Origin: Streptomyces smaragdinus
Lineage (GTDB): Bacteria; Actinomycetota; Actinomycetes; Streptomycetales; Streptomycetaceae
Length of the DNA: 64,000 nt
Assembly: GCF_009604385.1 (NCBI RefSeq)
Contig: NZ_WEGJ01000016.1
Location: 59,991-123,990, forward strand
Direction: 5' to 3'
This document shows, piece after piece, positions 40,496 through 49,299 of the stretch (position 1 is its first letter; each line of letters begins with the position of its first letter). The notes under the pieces were generated by a model that was not told the origin of the DNA, ran no database searches, and saw nothing but the letters and a program-made list of their open reading frames with translations. The translations under genes were made by a program, and so were the position numbers.

Positions 40496-41140
40496 ATGAC
40501 AAGCGACGAGCGGCCGTCCCGTCCCCTGCCGGAGCTCCGGGCGTCCGACGCCGACCGGGACCGGGTGGCGAACGTGCTGCGGGAGGCCCTGGCCGAGGGG
40601 CGGCTGTCGATGGACGAGTTCGAGGAGCGGCTGGAGTCCGCGTACCAGGCGAAGACCTACGGCGAGTTGGAGCCGCTGACCGCCGATCTGCCGGGCCCCG
40701 AGTCCGGCGCGCTGTCCCTGCGCAAGCGGCAGACCCCGGCCGGGAGCGCCTGGCCGGGGCGGATCGGCGGGCGGCCGACGTCGACCGCCGGGATCGGGGT
40801 GCTGGGCGGGTTCCAGCGGCGCGGGCGCTGGACGGTGCCGCGGCTGTTCACCGCCGTGACCGTGTGCGGGGGCGGTGAGATCGATCTGCGGGACGCCGAC
40901 TTCGAGTCGGCGGACACCGAGATCCGGGTCGTCGCGGTGATGGGCGGCGTCAACATCGTCGTACCGCCGGAGATCGAGGTCGAGGTGCGGGGCCTGGGGA
41001 TCATGGGCGGCTTCGACCAGTCGCACACGGGCACCCGCGGCGCCCCGGGCGCGCCCCGCGTGGTCGTCACGGGCTTCGCGTTCTGGGGCGGGGTGGGGAT
41101 CAGCCGCCGCCGGCGCCACCGCGAGATCGCGGAGGACTGA
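40496..41140 (+). CDS. DUF1707 protein with LiaF-like C-terminal domain
   Basis: The 214-residue protein starts with a DUF1707 (SHOCT-like) helix pair ('LRASDADRDRVANVLREALAEGRLSMDEFEERL' region, residues 13-60). The rest is a beta-helix-like region of 'VTVCGGGEIDLRDADF', 'VVAVMGGVNIVVPPEIEVEV' and 'GIMGGFDQ', related to the LiaF/DUF2154 cell-wall stress domain. No transmembrane segment is seen. It may take part in envelope stress sensing; function is not proven. It ends directly against the convergent esterase stop. Confidence 0.85.
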   Translation: MTSDERPSRPLPELRASDADRDRVANVLREALAEGRLSMDEFEERLESAYQAKTYGELEPLTADLPGPESGALSLRKRQTPAGSAWPGRIGGRPTSTAGIGVLGGFQRRGRWTVPRLFTAVTVCGGGEIDLRDADFESADTEIRVVAVMGGVNIVVPPEIEVEVRGLGIMGGFDQSHTGTRGAPGAPRVVVTGFAFWGGVGISRRRRHREIAED

Positions 41141-42445
41141 CTAGAGCGCCGCCTGCGTCGTCCCGCGCAGCTGGGCCGGGTCCACGGCCTTCGCCATGGC
41201 CAGGAAGCCGGCGTCCGTCAGATGCAGATGGTCCCCGGAGTCGTACGCCGGGAGGAGCCGCGACGGGTGCCCGGGGTCCCGTACGGCGGCGTCGAAGTCG
41301 AGGACGGCGTCGAACACCCCGCCGGCCCGGATCTGCCGGTTGACCTCCGTACGGGTCTTCTCCAGGGCCTTCGTCCCGCGCGGGTGGCCGGCGAACGGCA
41401 TCAGGGTCGCCCCGGTGACCCGCAGCCCGCGCGCCCGGGCGTCGGCGGTGATCTGCCGCAGTCCGGCGACGATCGCGTCCGGGTCGGTCTGCTGCGGGGA
41501 CTTCAGCAGGTCGTTGACGCCGACTTCGACGATGACGGCCTTGATGTTCGTACGGGAGAGCACGTCGCGGTCGAGCCGGGTGAGGGCGCTCTCGCCGGCG
41601 CCCTCCCGGGAAGAAGCGTCGTGCAGCAGCCGGTTGCCGCTGATCCCGAGGTTGAGGACGCCGTAGCGCGGGGCGCCGGGCTCGGTGCGCAGGCGCTGGG
41701 CGAGGAAGTCCGTCCAGCGGTGGTTGGCGCCGATCGTCGAGGTCAGGCCGTCGGTGAGGGAGTCGCCTATGACGGCGACCGCGCCGCGGGCCTGGGTGGA
41801 CCAGACGTCGACGCCGGTGAGGTAGCGCCAGAACGGGAGCTGCTGGGTGAAGGCGCCGCCGCGGACGTCGGTGGTGTGGTCGCCCTCGGCCGCGTAGCTG
41901 ATCTGGCGGGAGTGCGGGTGGTACGTGACGGGGCCGGACGGGGTGCGGGCGTACGTGGTGACCAGCAGGTCCCGGTCGGCGGGGACGGTCAGCCGGACCG
42001 CGTCGCTGATCACCGACCGGCCCACGGGCACCGTGACGGCGGAGCGCTGCGCGAACGTGAGGCGCCGCATGCTGCCGGGCGCCGCGCCCGCGCTGCCGCC
42101 GGCCACGGCCAGGGCGACGGAGGCGCCGTCGAGGGTGAGGGGGGCGGTGCCGAAGGCGTTGGACAGCTGTATGCGTATGCGCGTCCCCCCGACCGTCGTG
42201 TGCACGACGTTGCGGACGGAGAGGTTCGCGAGCCCCCGCTCCGTGCCGGGCTCGGCGGCGGTGGGGGCGGTGGCCCAGGTGCCCGTCCAGCCGCCCGTCC
42301 CGGCGGGCGCGGCGGGCTCGCGCGGGGTGAACGCCGCCCGGTCGCCGGACCCGTCGTCGCCGGTCAGGGCGTAGACGCCGGCGGCAGCCGGGACCGCCAC
42401 GGCCACGAGGGCCGCGAGCACCGCGTAGCCCGCTCTTCTCGTCAC
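41141..42445 (-). CDS. Secreted SGNH/GDSL-family esterase
   Basis: The 434-residue protein has a signal peptide (residues 1-25), a beta-rich N-terminal region (about 50-220) and an SGNH hydrolase domain: block I 'VIGDSLTDG' (Ser), block II 'LGISGNRLL' (Gly/Asn), block III 'VGVNDLL' and block V 'SGDHLHLTD' (Asp-His). It should be an extracellular esterase or lipase. The GTG start has GGGAGA upstream. The two-domain plan matches the rhamnogalacturonan acetylesterase-like group common in Streptomyces. Confidence 0.88.
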   Translation of the reverse strand: MTRRAGYAVLAALVAVAVPAAAGVYALTGDDGSGDRAAFTPREPAAPAGTGGWTGTWATAPTAAEPGTERGLANLSVRNVVHTTVGGTRIRIQLSNAFGTAPLTLDGASVALAVAGGSAGAAPGSMRRLTFAQRSAVTVPVGRSVISDAVRLTVPADRDLLVTTYARTPSGPVTYHPHSRQISYAAEGDHTTDVRGGAFTQQLPFWRYLTGVDVWSTQARGAVAVIGDSLTDGLTSTIGANHRWTDFLAQRLRTEPGAPRYGVLNLGISGNRLLHDASSREGAGESALTRLDRDVLSRTNIKAVIVEVGVNDLLKSPQQTDPDAIVAGLRQITADARARGLRVTGATLMPFAGHPRGTKALEKTRTEVNRQIRAGGVFDAVLDFDAAVRDPGHPSRLLPAYDSGDHLHLTDAGFLAMAKAVDPAQLRGTTQAAL

Positions 42446-42684
42446 GTACGCATTCTCCCGGGGACGTGGGCATGCCGCCGTGGGCGGCCGGTCATCTCAT
42501 CGGTGGAACGGCACTGTCCCGCAGGGGGTACGAGTCGCGCAAACCGTCGGTGCGCGTTACTGCATCCGGAGGAGTAGGACGCCGGGAACCCGCTGTTCGT
42601 TCCCTTGGTGGAAGAGATACGTGGAACGGGTCCGGCCTCGGGCACCATGGCCGTATCGGCTCTTGCTCGAACGGGTGATAGGGA

Positions 42685-44007
42685 ATGGAACAGACGGAAG
42701 CGGCCGAATCGCCGGACGTCACGGGATTTCTCCCCGCGAGCGGCTTCGCGTACACGGAGTCCGACGAGGAGAAGCGCCGGGGCGTCCGCCGGATGAAGCT
42801 CTTCGCCACCTGTCTGCTGCTGCTCGCGGCGACGGTGTTCGCGCTGGCCAAATGGGCCGAGCACGCGGACGCCGGGGCCTGGGCCGGCTATGTGGCCGCC
42901 GCCGCGGAGGCCGGCATGGTGGGCGCGCTGGCCGACTGGTTCGCGGTGACCGCGCTGTTCCGGCATCCGATGGGGCTGCCGATCCCGCACACGGCGATCA
43001 TCCCGACGAAGAAGGACCAGCTGGGGCAGTCCCTGGGCGACTTCGTGGGGGAGAACTTCCTCTCCGAGAGCGTGGTGCGCTCCCGGCTGTCGACGGTCAA
43101 GCTGGGCCGCCGGCTGGGCGCCTGGCTCTCCGAGCCCGCCAACGCCGACCGGCTGACCACCGAGGTCTCCACCGCGCTGCGCGGCGGGCTGACCGTGCTG
43201 CGGGACTCCGACGTCCAGGCGATCGTCGGCGAGGCCATCAACCGCCGGGCCGCGACCCTGGAGATCGGCCCCGGGGCGGGGAAGCTGCTCGAGCAGATCG
43301 TCGCCGACGGGGGGCACCGGCGGGTGGTGGACCTGGTGTGCGAGCGGGCCGAGATCTGGCTGGTGGCGAACGCCGACTCGGTGATGGGCGCGGTGACCGG
43401 CGGCGCCCCGGGCTGGACGCCCAAGTTCGTCGACCGGAAGGTGGGCGAGCGGGTCTACAAGGAACTGCTGCGGTTCGTCACCGAGATGCGTGACTGGCCC
43501 GAGCATCCGGCGCGCGGCGCCATCGACCGCTTCCTGCGGGACTTCGCGAACGACCTGCAGTCCGACACGGCGACCCGCACCCGGGTGGAGCGGCTGAAGG
43601 CGGAGGTGCTGGCGCGCGACGAGGTGCAGGACTTCATCGCCTCCGCGTGGGGTTCGCTGCGGCGGATGATCGTCGGGGCGGCGGAGGACGAGCAGAGCGA
43701 GCTGCGGCTGCGGGCGCGCGCGGCGATCCTGTCGTTCGGCCGGCGGATGGAGTCCGACCCGCGGCTGCGGGCGAAGCTGGAGGGCTGGGTGGAGGACGCC
43801 GCGACGCATGTCGTGACGACGTACCAGAAGGAGATCACGTCGCTGATCACGGACACCGTGGCCGGCTGGGACGCGGAGCACACCTCGCGCAAGATCGAGG
43901 CGCACATCGGGCGGGACCTGCAGTTCATCCGGATCAACGGCACGGTCGTGGGCTCGCTCGCGGGCCTGGCGATCTTCACCGTGTACCGGGCGATCGCGGG
44001 CGGCTGA
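42685..44007 (+). CDS. DUF445 membrane protein
   Basis: The 440-residue protein has two N-terminal membrane segments (about 38-58 and 70-95, with 'MVGALADWFAVTALFRHP' typical of DUF445), a long helical middle and a C-terminal membrane helix ('VVGSLAGLAIFTVYRAIAGG'). The role of the family is unknown. It may act at the membrane as a scaffold. It is followed by the DUF6412-YidC pair in the same direction but 70 bp away. Confidence 0.85.
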   Translation: MEQTEAAESPDVTGFLPASGFAYTESDEEKRRGVRRMKLFATCLLLLAATVFALAKWAEHADAGAWAGYVAAAAEAGMVGALADWFAVTALFRHPMGLPIPHTAIIPTKKDQLGQSLGDFVGENFLSESVVRSRLSTVKLGRRLGAWLSEPANADRLTTEVSTALRGGLTVLRDSDVQAIVGEAINRRAATLEIGPGAGKLLEQIVADGGHRRVVDLVCERAEIWLVANADSVMGAVTGGAPGWTPKFVDRKVGERVYKELLRFVTEMRDWPEHPARGAIDRFLRDFANDLQSDTATRTRVERLKAEVLARDEVQDFIASAWGSLRRMIVGAAEDEQSELRLRARAAILSFGRRMESDPRLRAKLEGWVEDAATHVVTTYQKEITSLITDTVAGWDAEHTSRKIEAHIGRDLQFIRINGTVVGSLAGLAIFTVYRAIAGG

Positions 44008-44077
44008 CGGCCTTGGACGGGCCGCCCCGGGGCGGGTTACGATCCGTGGAAGCCGTTACGAGGAGAGGGGGCCGGCC

Positions 44078-44401
44078 ATGCGTGAACGTACGGGTGTCGC
44101 CGTGCGGCTGCTCCTCGGCGCGCTGCTGTATCTCGTGGGCGTGTCCCTGCACGACGACGTCGGCCTGACGGCCGGTGTGGCCGGGGCGGCGGCGTCGGCG
44201 GCCCTGCTGCTGCTGACGGCGGCCGTCACGGGCGTCATCGCCCGCCCGCTGCCGCCGGGCCTGATCCGCACGGCCATCCGCGACCGCGCGATCCGCACGG
44301 CGTTCCTCCCGCAACGCGACCCGGACGCGGCGGGACGGTCGCGGCCCAGGGCACCAGGCGCGGGCCTTCCGACGGCCGCGCTGCATCATTTCGGGGGGTA
44401 A
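44078..44401 (+). CDS. DUF6412 small membrane protein
   Basis: The 107-residue protein has two transmembrane segments (about 8-22 and 30-52) and a basic C-terminal half. It resembles DUF6412, a Streptomyces family commonly encoded next to YidC, which is 306 bp downstream here. GAGGAGAG precedes the ATG. The last seven codons lie in the first 74-bp repeat unit, so the repeat contributes its C-terminus. Confidence 0.72.
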   Translation: MRERTGVAVRLLLGALLYLVGVSLHDDVGLTAGVAGAAASAALLLLTAAVTGVIARPLPPGLIRTAIRDRAIRTAFLPQRDPDAAGRSRPRAPGAGLPTAALHHFGG

Positions 44402-44601
44402 CCCCCGAACCCCCAGCCGAGGCGGGTGACCGTCCGGCGTGGGGCGCCGGGGTGCTGCATTTATCTGGGGGATAACCCCCAGACCCCCAGCCGGGGCGGG
44501 TAACCGTCCGGCGTGGGGCGCCGGGGTGCTGCATTTATCTGGGGGATAACCCCCAGACCCCCAGCCGGGGCGGGTAACCGTCCGGCGTGGGGCGCCGGGG
44601 T
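44380..44601 (+). repeat. Three 74-bp tandem repeats between DUF6412 and yidC
   Basis: Units start at 44380, 44454 and 44528, each beginning GCTGCAT. Units 2 and 3 appear identical over 74 bp; unit 1 has several substitutions. Each unit contains a hairpin CTGGGGG-ATAA-CCCCCAG (a variant in unit 1) and the segment CCGTCCGGCGTGGGGCGCC. A decayed fourth partial unit may follow to about 44650. No gene is seen in the 306-bp gap. Confidence 0.85.
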
Positions 44602-44707
44602 ATAGCTCCCGGATCCCCGGCCGAGGCGTTTCAACGCCCGGCGCAGGGCGCGCGGCTCGTCACACCGATCCCTCTTCGGTACGACGACCCGGAAGGTCCC
44701 TCCCGTC

Positions 44708-45436
44708 ATGTTCGACGCCCTCAGCTCAGCCCTGTCCGCCCTGGCGGACACCCTGTCCCCCGCGTTCGGCGCCTCCGCCACGGCCGCCGCCGTCATCGCG
44801 TTCACCCTCTGCGTGCGGCTCGCCCTGCATCCCCTGGCCCGGGCGACCGCCCGCGGTCAGAAGGCCCGCGAGAAACTGGCGCCGCAGCTCGCGGAGCTCC
44901 AGCGCAAGCACAAGAAGAACCCGCAGAAGCTGCAGAAGGCCACCGTCGAGCTCTACAAGGAGGCCGGCGCCTCCCCCCTGGCCGGCTGCGGCCCGATGCT
45001 GCTGCAGATCCCCGTCTTCATGATCATGTACCGGCTCTTCTCCGGCCACGACCACGACCTCCTCGGCCACACCCTCCTCGGCGCCCCGCTCGGCGACAAC
45101 TGGTCCGACGCCTTGTCCGACGGCGGCCTGTTCGGCGCCCACGGTCTCGTGTACCTGGGACTGTTCGCGGCGGTGGCGGTGGCCGCCGCCTGGTCGTACC
45201 GGCACGGCAGGATGCTGGCGGCCGTCGCCGCCGAGAAGCGCGCGGCGAACAAGAACGCCCCCGAGCTGCCGCCGGGGATGGCCGGGATGTCGAAGTGGAT
45301 GCCGCTGCTGTCGTTCGGCACGATCCTCTCGGCCGCCGTGGTCCCCCTCGCCGCCGCCCTGTACCTGGCCACGTCGACGGCCTGGTCGGCGGCGGAGCGG
45401 ACGTTCCTGCACCGCACGATCGTCGCCGCCGGATAG
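44708..45436 (+). CDS. yidC: YidC/Oxa1-family membrane insertase
   Basis: The 242-residue protein has the YidC core: first helix near residues 25-45, cytoplasmic hairpin 'LAELQRKHKKNPQKLQKATVELYKEAGASP', then 'GCGPMLLQIPVFMIMYRLFSG' and two further helices. It inserts and folds membrane proteins. It lacks the usual basic C-terminal tail and the genome should carry a main YidC near the origin, so this is a paralogue. It follows the tandem repeats. Confidence 0.85.
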   Translation: MFDALSSALSALADTLSPAFGASATAAAVIAFTLCVRLALHPLARATARGQKAREKLAPQLAELQRKHKKNPQKLQKATVELYKEAGASPLAGCGPMLLQIPVFMIMYRLFSGHDHDLLGHTLLGAPLGDNWSDALSDGGLFGAHGLVYLGLFAAVAVAAAWSYRHGRMLAAVAAEKRAANKNAPELPPGMAGMSKWMPLLSFGTILSAAVVPLAAALYLATSTAWSAAERTFLHRTIVAAG

Positions 45437-45538
45437 CACGGCGGCGGCGGAACGAACGGGTCTGGTATCCGAACAGGGTCTTGCGGTGTGGATCATGCCG
45501 CTGGAGGATCGGCCGCGAAACCGATGGGAGTGAGGAAC

Positions 45539-46396
45539 ATGAAGCTGCTGCGTGTGGGCCCGGCCGGGGCCGAGCGTCCGGCCCTGCTGGACGGGGCCGG
45601 GGTGCTGCGGGATCTGTCGGAGCTGGTCGACGACATCGACGGACGGCTGCTCGCGGACGACGCGGCACTCGCCCGCGTCCGGGAGGCGGCCGCCGTCGGC
45701 TCGCTGCCGGAGCTGGCCGCCGACGGGCTGCGGACCGGCGCGCCGCTGGGCCGGATCGGCAAGATCGTCTGCATTGGGCTGAACTACACCGACCACGCCG
45801 CCGAGACCGGCGCGAAGGCGCCCGCGGAGCCCGTGATCTTCATGAAGGCGCCCGACACGGTGGTGGGCCCGGACGACACCGTGCTGGTGCCCCGTAACAG
45901 CCGCAAGATGGACTGGGAGGTGGAGCTGGCGATCGTCATCGGCCGCACCGCCCGCTACCTCTCCTCGCACGAGGAGGCCCTGGCCGCCGTGGCGGGCTAC
46001 GCCACCTCGCACGACGTCTCGGAGCGGGAGTTCCAGACCGAGCGCGGCGGGCAGTGGGACAAGGGCAAGAACTGCGAGACGTTCAACCCGCTCGGCCCCT
46101 GGCTGGTCACGGCCGACGAGATCCCGGACCCGCAGGCCCTCGCCCTGAAGCTGTGGGTCAACGGCGAGCTGCAGCAGAACGGCTCCACGGCGGACCAGAT
46201 CTTCCCGGTGGCGGAGGTCGTCCGGTACGTCAGCCAGTTCATGACCCTCTACCCCGGCGACGTCATCAACACCGGCACCCCGGCGGGCGTGGCCATGGGC
46301 CGCCCGGAGCCCAAGCCGTATCTGCGGGCGGGCGACGTGGTGGAGCTGGAGGTCGAGGGCCTGGGCCGGCAGCGGCAGACCCTGGAGCAGGCGTAA
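45539..46396 (+). CDS. Fumarylacetoacetate hydrolase family protein
   Basis: The 285-residue protein has a small N-terminal domain and the FAH C-terminal barrel: 'CIGLNYTDHAAETG', 'MDWEVELAIVIGRTARYL' with metal-binding Glu, 'GYATSHDVSEREFQ', and 'VNTGTPAG'-type end ('INTGTPAGVAMG'). It cleaves or decarboxylates 2,4-diketo acids in aromatic or sugar catabolism. ATG at 45539 follows GGGAGTGAGGA. It stands alone and ends before a strong terminator. Confidence 0.88.
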   Translation: MKLLRVGPAGAERPALLDGAGVLRDLSELVDDIDGRLLADDAALARVREAAAVGSLPELAADGLRTGAPLGRIGKIVCIGLNYTDHAAETGAKAPAEPVIFMKAPDTVVGPDDTVLVPRNSRKMDWEVELAIVIGRTARYLSSHEEALAAVAGYATSHDVSEREFQTERGGQWDKGKNCETFNPLGPWLVTADEIPDPQALALKLWVNGELQQNGSTADQIFPVAEVVRYVSQFMTLYPGDVINTGTPAGVAMGRPEPKPYLRAGDVVELEVEGLGRQRQTLEQA

Positions 46397-46401
46397 AAAC
46401 G

Positions 46402-46429
46402 GCGGAGGGCTCCCGGGGGAGCCCTCCGC
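46402..46429. terminator. Terminator between FAH gene and rdgB
   Basis: A perfect 12-bp stem GCGGAGGGCTCC/GGAGCCCTCCGC with a 4-nt loop lies between two convergent genes; an A-run (46395-46399) precedes it, which would be a T-run for minus-strand transcripts. Confidence 0.85.
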
Positions 46430-46447
46430 GTCTGCCGAAGAAGCAGG

Positions 46448-47056
46448 TCAGCCCAGCAGTTCCCGCAGCTGCGGGACGAGGGCGCGGAACGCCTTCCCCC
46501 GGTGGCTGATGGCGTTCTTCTCCGCCGCCGTCAGCTCCGCGCAGGTCCGGGTCTCGCCCAGGGGCTGCAGGATCGGGTCGTACCCGAAGCCGCCGGCGCC
46601 CGCCGGCTCGTACCGCAGCGTGCCCTCCAGCCGTCCCTCGACGACCCGCTCGGAGCCGTCCGGCAGCGCGGCCGCCGCGGCGCACGCGAAGTGCGCGCCC
46701 CGGTGCTCCCCGTCGATGTCCGACAGCTGCCCCAGCAGGAGCTGGAGGTTGGCCCGGTCGTCGCCGTGCCGGCCGGCCCAGCGTGCGGAGAAGATCCCCG
46801 GCGCGCCGCCGAGGACGTCCACGCACAGCCCCGAGTCGTCGGCGAGGGCCGGCAGTCCGGTGGCCCTGGCCAGGGCGTGCGCCTTGAGCAGGGCGTTCTC
46901 GGCGAAGGTGACGCCGGTCTCGGGGACGTCCGGCACCTCGGGGAAGGCGTCGGCGCCGACCAGCTCCACGTCGAGGCCGGCCTCGGTGAGGATGGCCCGG
47001 AGCTCGCCCAGCTTGTGCGCGTTGCGGGTGGCGAGCACCAGCTTCGCGGTCGTCAT
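46448..47056 (-). CDS. rdgB: Non-canonical purine NTP pyrophosphatase RdgB/Ham1
   Basis: The 202-residue enzyme begins 'LVLATRNAHKLGELRAIL' and has 'TFAENALLKAHALA', 'LADDSGLCVDVLGGAPGIFSARWAG' and 'GYDPI', the Ham1 pattern. It hydrolyses dITP, ITP and XTP to keep them out of DNA and RNA. The ATG at 47056 overlaps the stop of the lipoprotein gene (ATGA). The rph-lipoprotein-rdgB order is a coupled operon. Confidence 0.92.
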   Translation of the reverse strand: MTTAKLVLATRNAHKLGELRAILTEAGLDVELVGADAFPEVPDVPETGVTFAENALLKAHALARATGLPALADDSGLCVDVLGGAPGIFSARWAGRHGDDRANLQLLLGQLSDIDGEHRGAHFACAAAAALPDGSERVVEGRLEGTLRYEPAGAGGFGYDPILQPLGETRTCAELTAAEKNAISHRGKAFRALVPQLRELLG

Positions 47057-47436
47057 GTCGTACACACCTTCGAGACCTCGCCGGCTGCGTCGGCGATCGG
47101 GGAGATGTCGGGGACGTCGCCGGAGTCGGCGGACTTCTGGGCGTTGTCGATGGCCTTCTGCAGGTCGTCGACGGCCTCGGTCAGATCGGCGTTGTCGCTC
47201 TGGTCCTTCCAGTCCTTCAGGTCGGTGTCTATCGCGTCCAGCGCGTCGACGAAGGACTGGGGGCTGTCACCGGCGTTGGAGGCGGCGTTCTGCAGGTCGT
47301 TGACGTCGTCGGCTATGTCGGCGGCGAGCTGGGCGCAGTCCAGCGCCTTGTCGACGGCGCTGCAGCCGGTGAGCGCCGCGGTCAGGGCGGCACCGGCCGC
47401 GGTCAGGGCGAGCGACGTGCGGAGCGTACGGGTCAC
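47053..47436 (-). CDS. Small lipoprotein between rph and rdgB
   Basis: The 127-residue protein has a lipoprotein signal ending in 'ALTGC' (Cys about 25) and a helical acidic mature part with a Cys near each end ('ALDCAQLAADIADDV' and 'SKVCTT'), so one disulfide is possible. I do not recognise the family. It is coupled by 4-bp overlaps to rph upstream (GTGA) and rdgB downstream (ATGA), an odd place for a surface lipoprotein. Confidence 0.78.
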   Translation of the reverse strand: MTRTLRTSLALTAAGAALTAALTGCSAVDKALDCAQLAADIADDVNDLQNAASNAGDSPQSFVDALDAIDTDLKDWKDQSDNADLTEAVDDLQKAIDNAQKSADSGDVPDISPIADAAGEVSKVCTT

Positions 47437-48194
47437 TGAAGGCCTCCCAGGGCTTCACGCTGCAGCAGGTCCAGTTCGGCGCAGCCCCCGACCGCGAGGT
47501 CGAGCAGCGCGTCGAGTTCCGAGCGGGCGAACGGCTCGCCCTCGGCGGTGCCCTGCACCTCGACGAAACGGCCGTCGCCGGTGCAGACCACGTTCATGTC
47601 GGTCTCGGCGCGGACGTCCTCCTCGTAGCACAGGTCGAGCAGTCCGGTCCCGCCGACGATGCCGACGCTGACGGCGGAGACGGTGCCGGTGAGCGGCTGG
47701 GCCTTGGCCCGTACGAGCTTGTGGGACTGGGCCCAGGCGACCGCGTCGGCCAGCGCCACGTAGGCGCCGGTGATGGCCGCGGTACGGGTGCCGCCGTCGG
47801 CCTGGAGGACGTCGCAGTCCAGGACGACGGTGTTCTCCCCGAGCGCCTTGAAGTCGACGACGGCGCGCAGGGAACGGCCGATCAGCCGGGAGATCTCGTG
47901 GGTGCGGCCGCCGATCCGGCCGCGGACGGACTCCCGGTCGCCGCGGGTGTTCGTGGCCCGGGGCAGCATCGAGTACTCGGCGGTGACCCAGCCCTCGCCG
48001 CTGCCCTTGCGCCAGCGCGGGACGCCCTCGGTGAGGCTCGCGGTGCACAGCACCTTGGTGTCGCCGAAGGAGACGAGGACGGAGCCCTCCGCGTGCTTGC
48101 TCCAGCCTCGCTGCAGGGTCACCGGCCGCAGCTGCCGGGGCGTGCGCCCGTCGATCCGGGGCGCGTCGCCCGTGGGGCCATAGGTTCCAGACAT
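47433..48194 (-). CDS. rph: Ribonuclease PH
   Basis: The 253-residue enzyme has typical RNase PH segments: 'GSVLVSFGDTKVLCTAS', 'GWVTAEYSMLPRATNTR' and 'RLIGRSLRAVVD', then 'LDCDVLQADGGTRTAAITGAYVAL'. It trims tRNA 3' ends phosphorolytically. Length is normal. It is first of the rph-lipoprotein-rdgB operon and lies downstream of the MBL-fold gene, an order conserved in actinobacteria. Confidence 0.95.
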   Translation of the reverse strand: MSGTYGPTGDAPRIDGRTPRQLRPVTLQRGWSKHAEGSVLVSFGDTKVLCTASLTEGVPRWRKGSGEGWVTAEYSMLPRATNTRGDRESVRGRIGGRTHEISRLIGRSLRAVVDFKALGENTVVLDCDVLQADGGTRTAAITGAYVALADAVAWAQSHKLVRAKAQPLTGTVSAVSVGIVGGTGLLDLCYEEDVRAETDMNVVCTGDGRFVEVQGTAEGEPFARSELDALLDLAVGGCAELDLLQREALGGLQ

Positions 48195-48350
48195 GACTCC
48201 GACCCTATCGGGCGTACCGGCAGCACAGCGCCCTTCCGCCCGAGTTGGGAGGGAAGACCCAGTTCGTACGAGCTGAGTACGAGTCGTCCTGGAGCGGGTC
48301 CCGATGTCCCGGGCGACGGGTCCGCGTCGGTGCCGGCGGCCCGGACGGCC

Positions 48351-49103
48351 TCAGATCTCGTACACCGCGCCCGGCTGCGCCAGCGCCACCGGGCCGTCGT
48401 AGACGGAGCGGGCGTCGCGCAGATTGGTCTCCGGGTCCGTCCACGGCGGGATGTGCGTGAGGACGAGGCTGCGGACCTGGGCGGTGTCGGCGAGCTGCCC
48501 GGCCTCCAGGCCATTGAGGTGGAGGTCCGGGATGTCCTCCTTGCCGTGGGTGAACGCGGCCTCGCACAGAAGCAGGTCGGCGTCCTTGCTGAGCCCGGTG
48601 AGCGCCGGGCAGGGGCCGGTGTCCCCGGAGTAGACGAGGCTGCGCCCGCCGTGCTCGATGCGGAACGCGAACGCCTCCACCGGGTGGCTCACCCGGTCGG
48701 TGTGCACGGTGAAGGGGCCGATGCGCAGGGTGCCCGGCTCCAGGGTGCGGAAGTCGAAGACCTCGGACATCGAGCGCTTGGACGGAGTGGAGGCGTGGGC
48801 CTCGGTGAGGCGCTGCTCGGTGCCGGCCGGACCGTAGACCGGCAGATGGGCGGGGCGGCCGCCGTCGAGCCGGTAGTAGCGGGCGACGAAGTACGCGCAC
48901 ATGTCGATGCAGTGGTCGGCGTGCAGATGGCTGAGGACCACGGCGTCCAGGTCGTACAGCCCGCAGTGGCGCTGCAGCTCGCCGAGCGCGCCGTTGCCCA
49001 TGTCGAGGAGCAGCGAGAAGCCGTCCGCCTGGACCAGATAGCTGGAGCACGGCGATTCCGCGGACGGGAACGAGCCGGAGCAGCCGATAACGGTGAGCTT
49101 CAT
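48351..49103 (-). CDS. MBL-fold metallo-hydrolase (phosphodiesterase/RNase Z-like)
   Basis: The 250-residue protein has the zinc motif H59-L-H61-A-D63-H64, a later 'YSGDTGP' Asp and 'VLTHIPPW' His. It is most like the cyclic nucleotide phosphodiesterase / RNase Z-related branch encoded beside murI and rph in actinobacteria. The substrate is unknown. It is 156 bp upstream of rph on the same strand. Confidence 0.85.
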   Translation of the reverse strand: MKLTVIGCSGSFPSAESPCSSYLVQADGFSLLLDMGNGALGELQRHCGLYDLDAVVLSHLHADHCIDMCAYFVARYYRLDGGRPAHLPVYGPAGTEQRLTEAHASTPSKRSMSEVFDFRTLEPGTLRIGPFTVHTDRVSHPVEAFAFRIEHGGRSLVYSGDTGPCPALTGLSKDADLLLCEAAFTHGKEDIPDLHLNGLEAGQLADTAQVRSLVLTHIPPWTDPETNLRDARSVYDGPVALAQPGAVYEI

Positions 49104-49299
49104 GTGCGGCAGGAACCTCCGGCGGTCAAGAGGTGCCCGTCGGATTCAGGGCGACGGACGGCGTACGGCCTGTCGAGCGTACGGCGCGAAGGCCCCGCCG
49201 GGACCTGCGGTCACCCCATGTGTGCGCGGAATCACCAGGATGCGGGCGCGCCCTCCGGGCGCGGGCGCCGGACTGCGGGCGGGGCGGGCGGACCTTACG

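Noticed and set aside
42466..42678. 70-codon ORF before the DUF445 gene
   Set aside because: There is no ribosome-binding site and composition is not protein-like; it probably is 5' regulatory DNA.
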